Below are positions 59,520-59,774 of a DNA stretch of 59,774 bases, in pieces; the first letter of the stretch is position 1; every line of letters starts with the position of its first letter. Source of the stretch: Mycolicibacterium agri (GTDB taxonomy: Bacteria > Actinomycetota > Actinomycetes > Mycobacteriales > Mycobacteriaceae). A program made the translations under genes and the position numbers. The DNA lies in assembly GCF_002553505.1 (NCBI RefSeq), contig NZ_PDCP01000038.1:1-59774 (forward strand). Reading direction: 5' to 3'. The notes beneath the pieces were generated by a model. It did not search any database. It saw nothing but the letters and a program-made list of their open reading frames with translations, and was not told the DNA's origin.

Positions 59520-59774
59520 TCAGGCAGTGGATGCAACAGCGGGTGGTTTTGGCGGGTTTGAGAGTAGCTCGTCGAGGACTTCAGCGGGTTTCTTCCAGCC
59601 GAGGGTTTTGCGGGGTCGGGTGTTGAGTTGGGCGGCAACGTAGTCGAGGTAGTCGGCCGGGAACACTGATAGGTCGGTGCCTTTAGCAAAGTATTGACGC
59701 AGCAGCCCGTTGGTGTTCTCGTTACTGCCGCGTTGCCATGGCGAGTGCGGATCGCAGAAGTAGATATCGAGCTC
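59520..59774 (-). mobile_element. IS30-family transposase, C-terminal part
   Basis: Minus-strand frame open from the window edge to TGA 59520-59522, 84 residues: ELDIYFCDPHSPWQRGSNEN, TNGLLRQYFAKGTDLSVF, YLDYVAAQLNTRPRKTLGWK, then a tail ending PPAVASTA. SPWQRGSNENTNGLLRQ is the hallmark of IS30-family DDE transposases; the Glu in NENTNG is the last catalytic acid. The N-terminal HTH and the two Asp residues lie beyond the window. The element's right end should lie between 59466 and 59519, but I could not fix the inverted repeat without its partner. Confidence 0.93.

Noticed and set aside
1..59774. Prophage, plasmid or integrative element
   Set aside because: No integrase, capsid, terminase or replication gene; gene order is a conserved mycobacterial chromosomal backbone, with only the 13E12 gene and the IS30 fragment as mobile-type parts.

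Overview
The window is high-GC actinobacterial DNA from a mycobacterium. It carries a mce4 operon, phoP-phoR, cyp51 with its own ferredoxin, 13E12-type HNH genes, many GTG starts, four-base ATGA/GTGA gene overlaps and a perfect mycobacterial LexA box. From memory, two gene blocks that lie far apart in M. tuberculosis (Rv3489-Rv3499 and Rv0756-Rv0785) are joined here, as I recall them being in fast-growing Mycolicibacterium species. Both ends look like contig breaks at repeats: the first ~60 bases do not continue mce4B, and the last 255 bases are the C-terminus of an IS30-family transposase.

Layout. 1-8.4 kb: truncated mce4B, then mce4C-D-E-F and mam4A-B (steroid import), convergent with otsA (trehalose-6-phosphate synthase) and a 54-residue partner. 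8.4-21.6 kb: accessory region with two of three paralogous small exported proteins (the third is at 15.2 kb), an enoyl-CoA hydratase, an SDR with a KstR-like site, a cutinase, a cupin/ThuA-like pair facing an NmrA-like gene across nested palindromes, a CYP138-family P450 paired with a BAHD-type acyltransferase, and a MacB-like ABC transporter. 21.9-25.7 kb: tRNA-Thr, a decapeptide-repeat protein, phoP-phoR, a HIT protein. 25.7-27.2 kb: a 13E12/HNH gene whose start codon lies inside a LexA box. 27.2-35 kb, minus strand: an operon running TetR, CYP123, SDR, CYP51, ferredoxin, SnoaL-like, NDMA-type alcohol dehydrogenase, a decayed flavin oxidoreductase, a second SnoaL-like protein and an SDR with an apparent ATT start. 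35-40 kb, plus strand: aldehyde dehydrogenase, SDR, 3-hydroxyisobutyrate dehydrogenase-like, carboxymuconolactone-decarboxylase-like and an unrecognised Cys/His-rich protein. 40-41.8 kb: a CYP125-family P450 with a TetR gene. 41.9-55.5 kb: purine genes purD, purB and purC mixed with an esterase, TetR, APC permease, DUF429, CYP126, a TDT exporter, a DUF559 nuclease-like gene bracketed by two copies of a 53-bp palindrome, and an intact ptrB. 55.4-59.5 kb: DoxX/TetR, glutathione peroxidase, DUF2334 and an FAD-dependent KstD-like dehydrogenase.

How it works together. The recurring theme is lipid and sterol handling. Mce4 imports cholesterol-like substrates. Four P450s (CYP51, CYP123, CYP125-like, CYP126), SDRs, alcohol and aldehyde dehydrogenases and two SnoaL-fold proteins could oxidise sterols or related lipids. 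A KstR-like site and several TetR genes with nearby palindromes suggest ligand-responsive control. The best candidates for something undescribed are the P450-BAHD pair, the palindrome-flanked DUF559 gene, the unrecognised Cys/His protein in the steroid-type operon, the exported-protein triplet and the exact 10 x 10-residue repeat protein.
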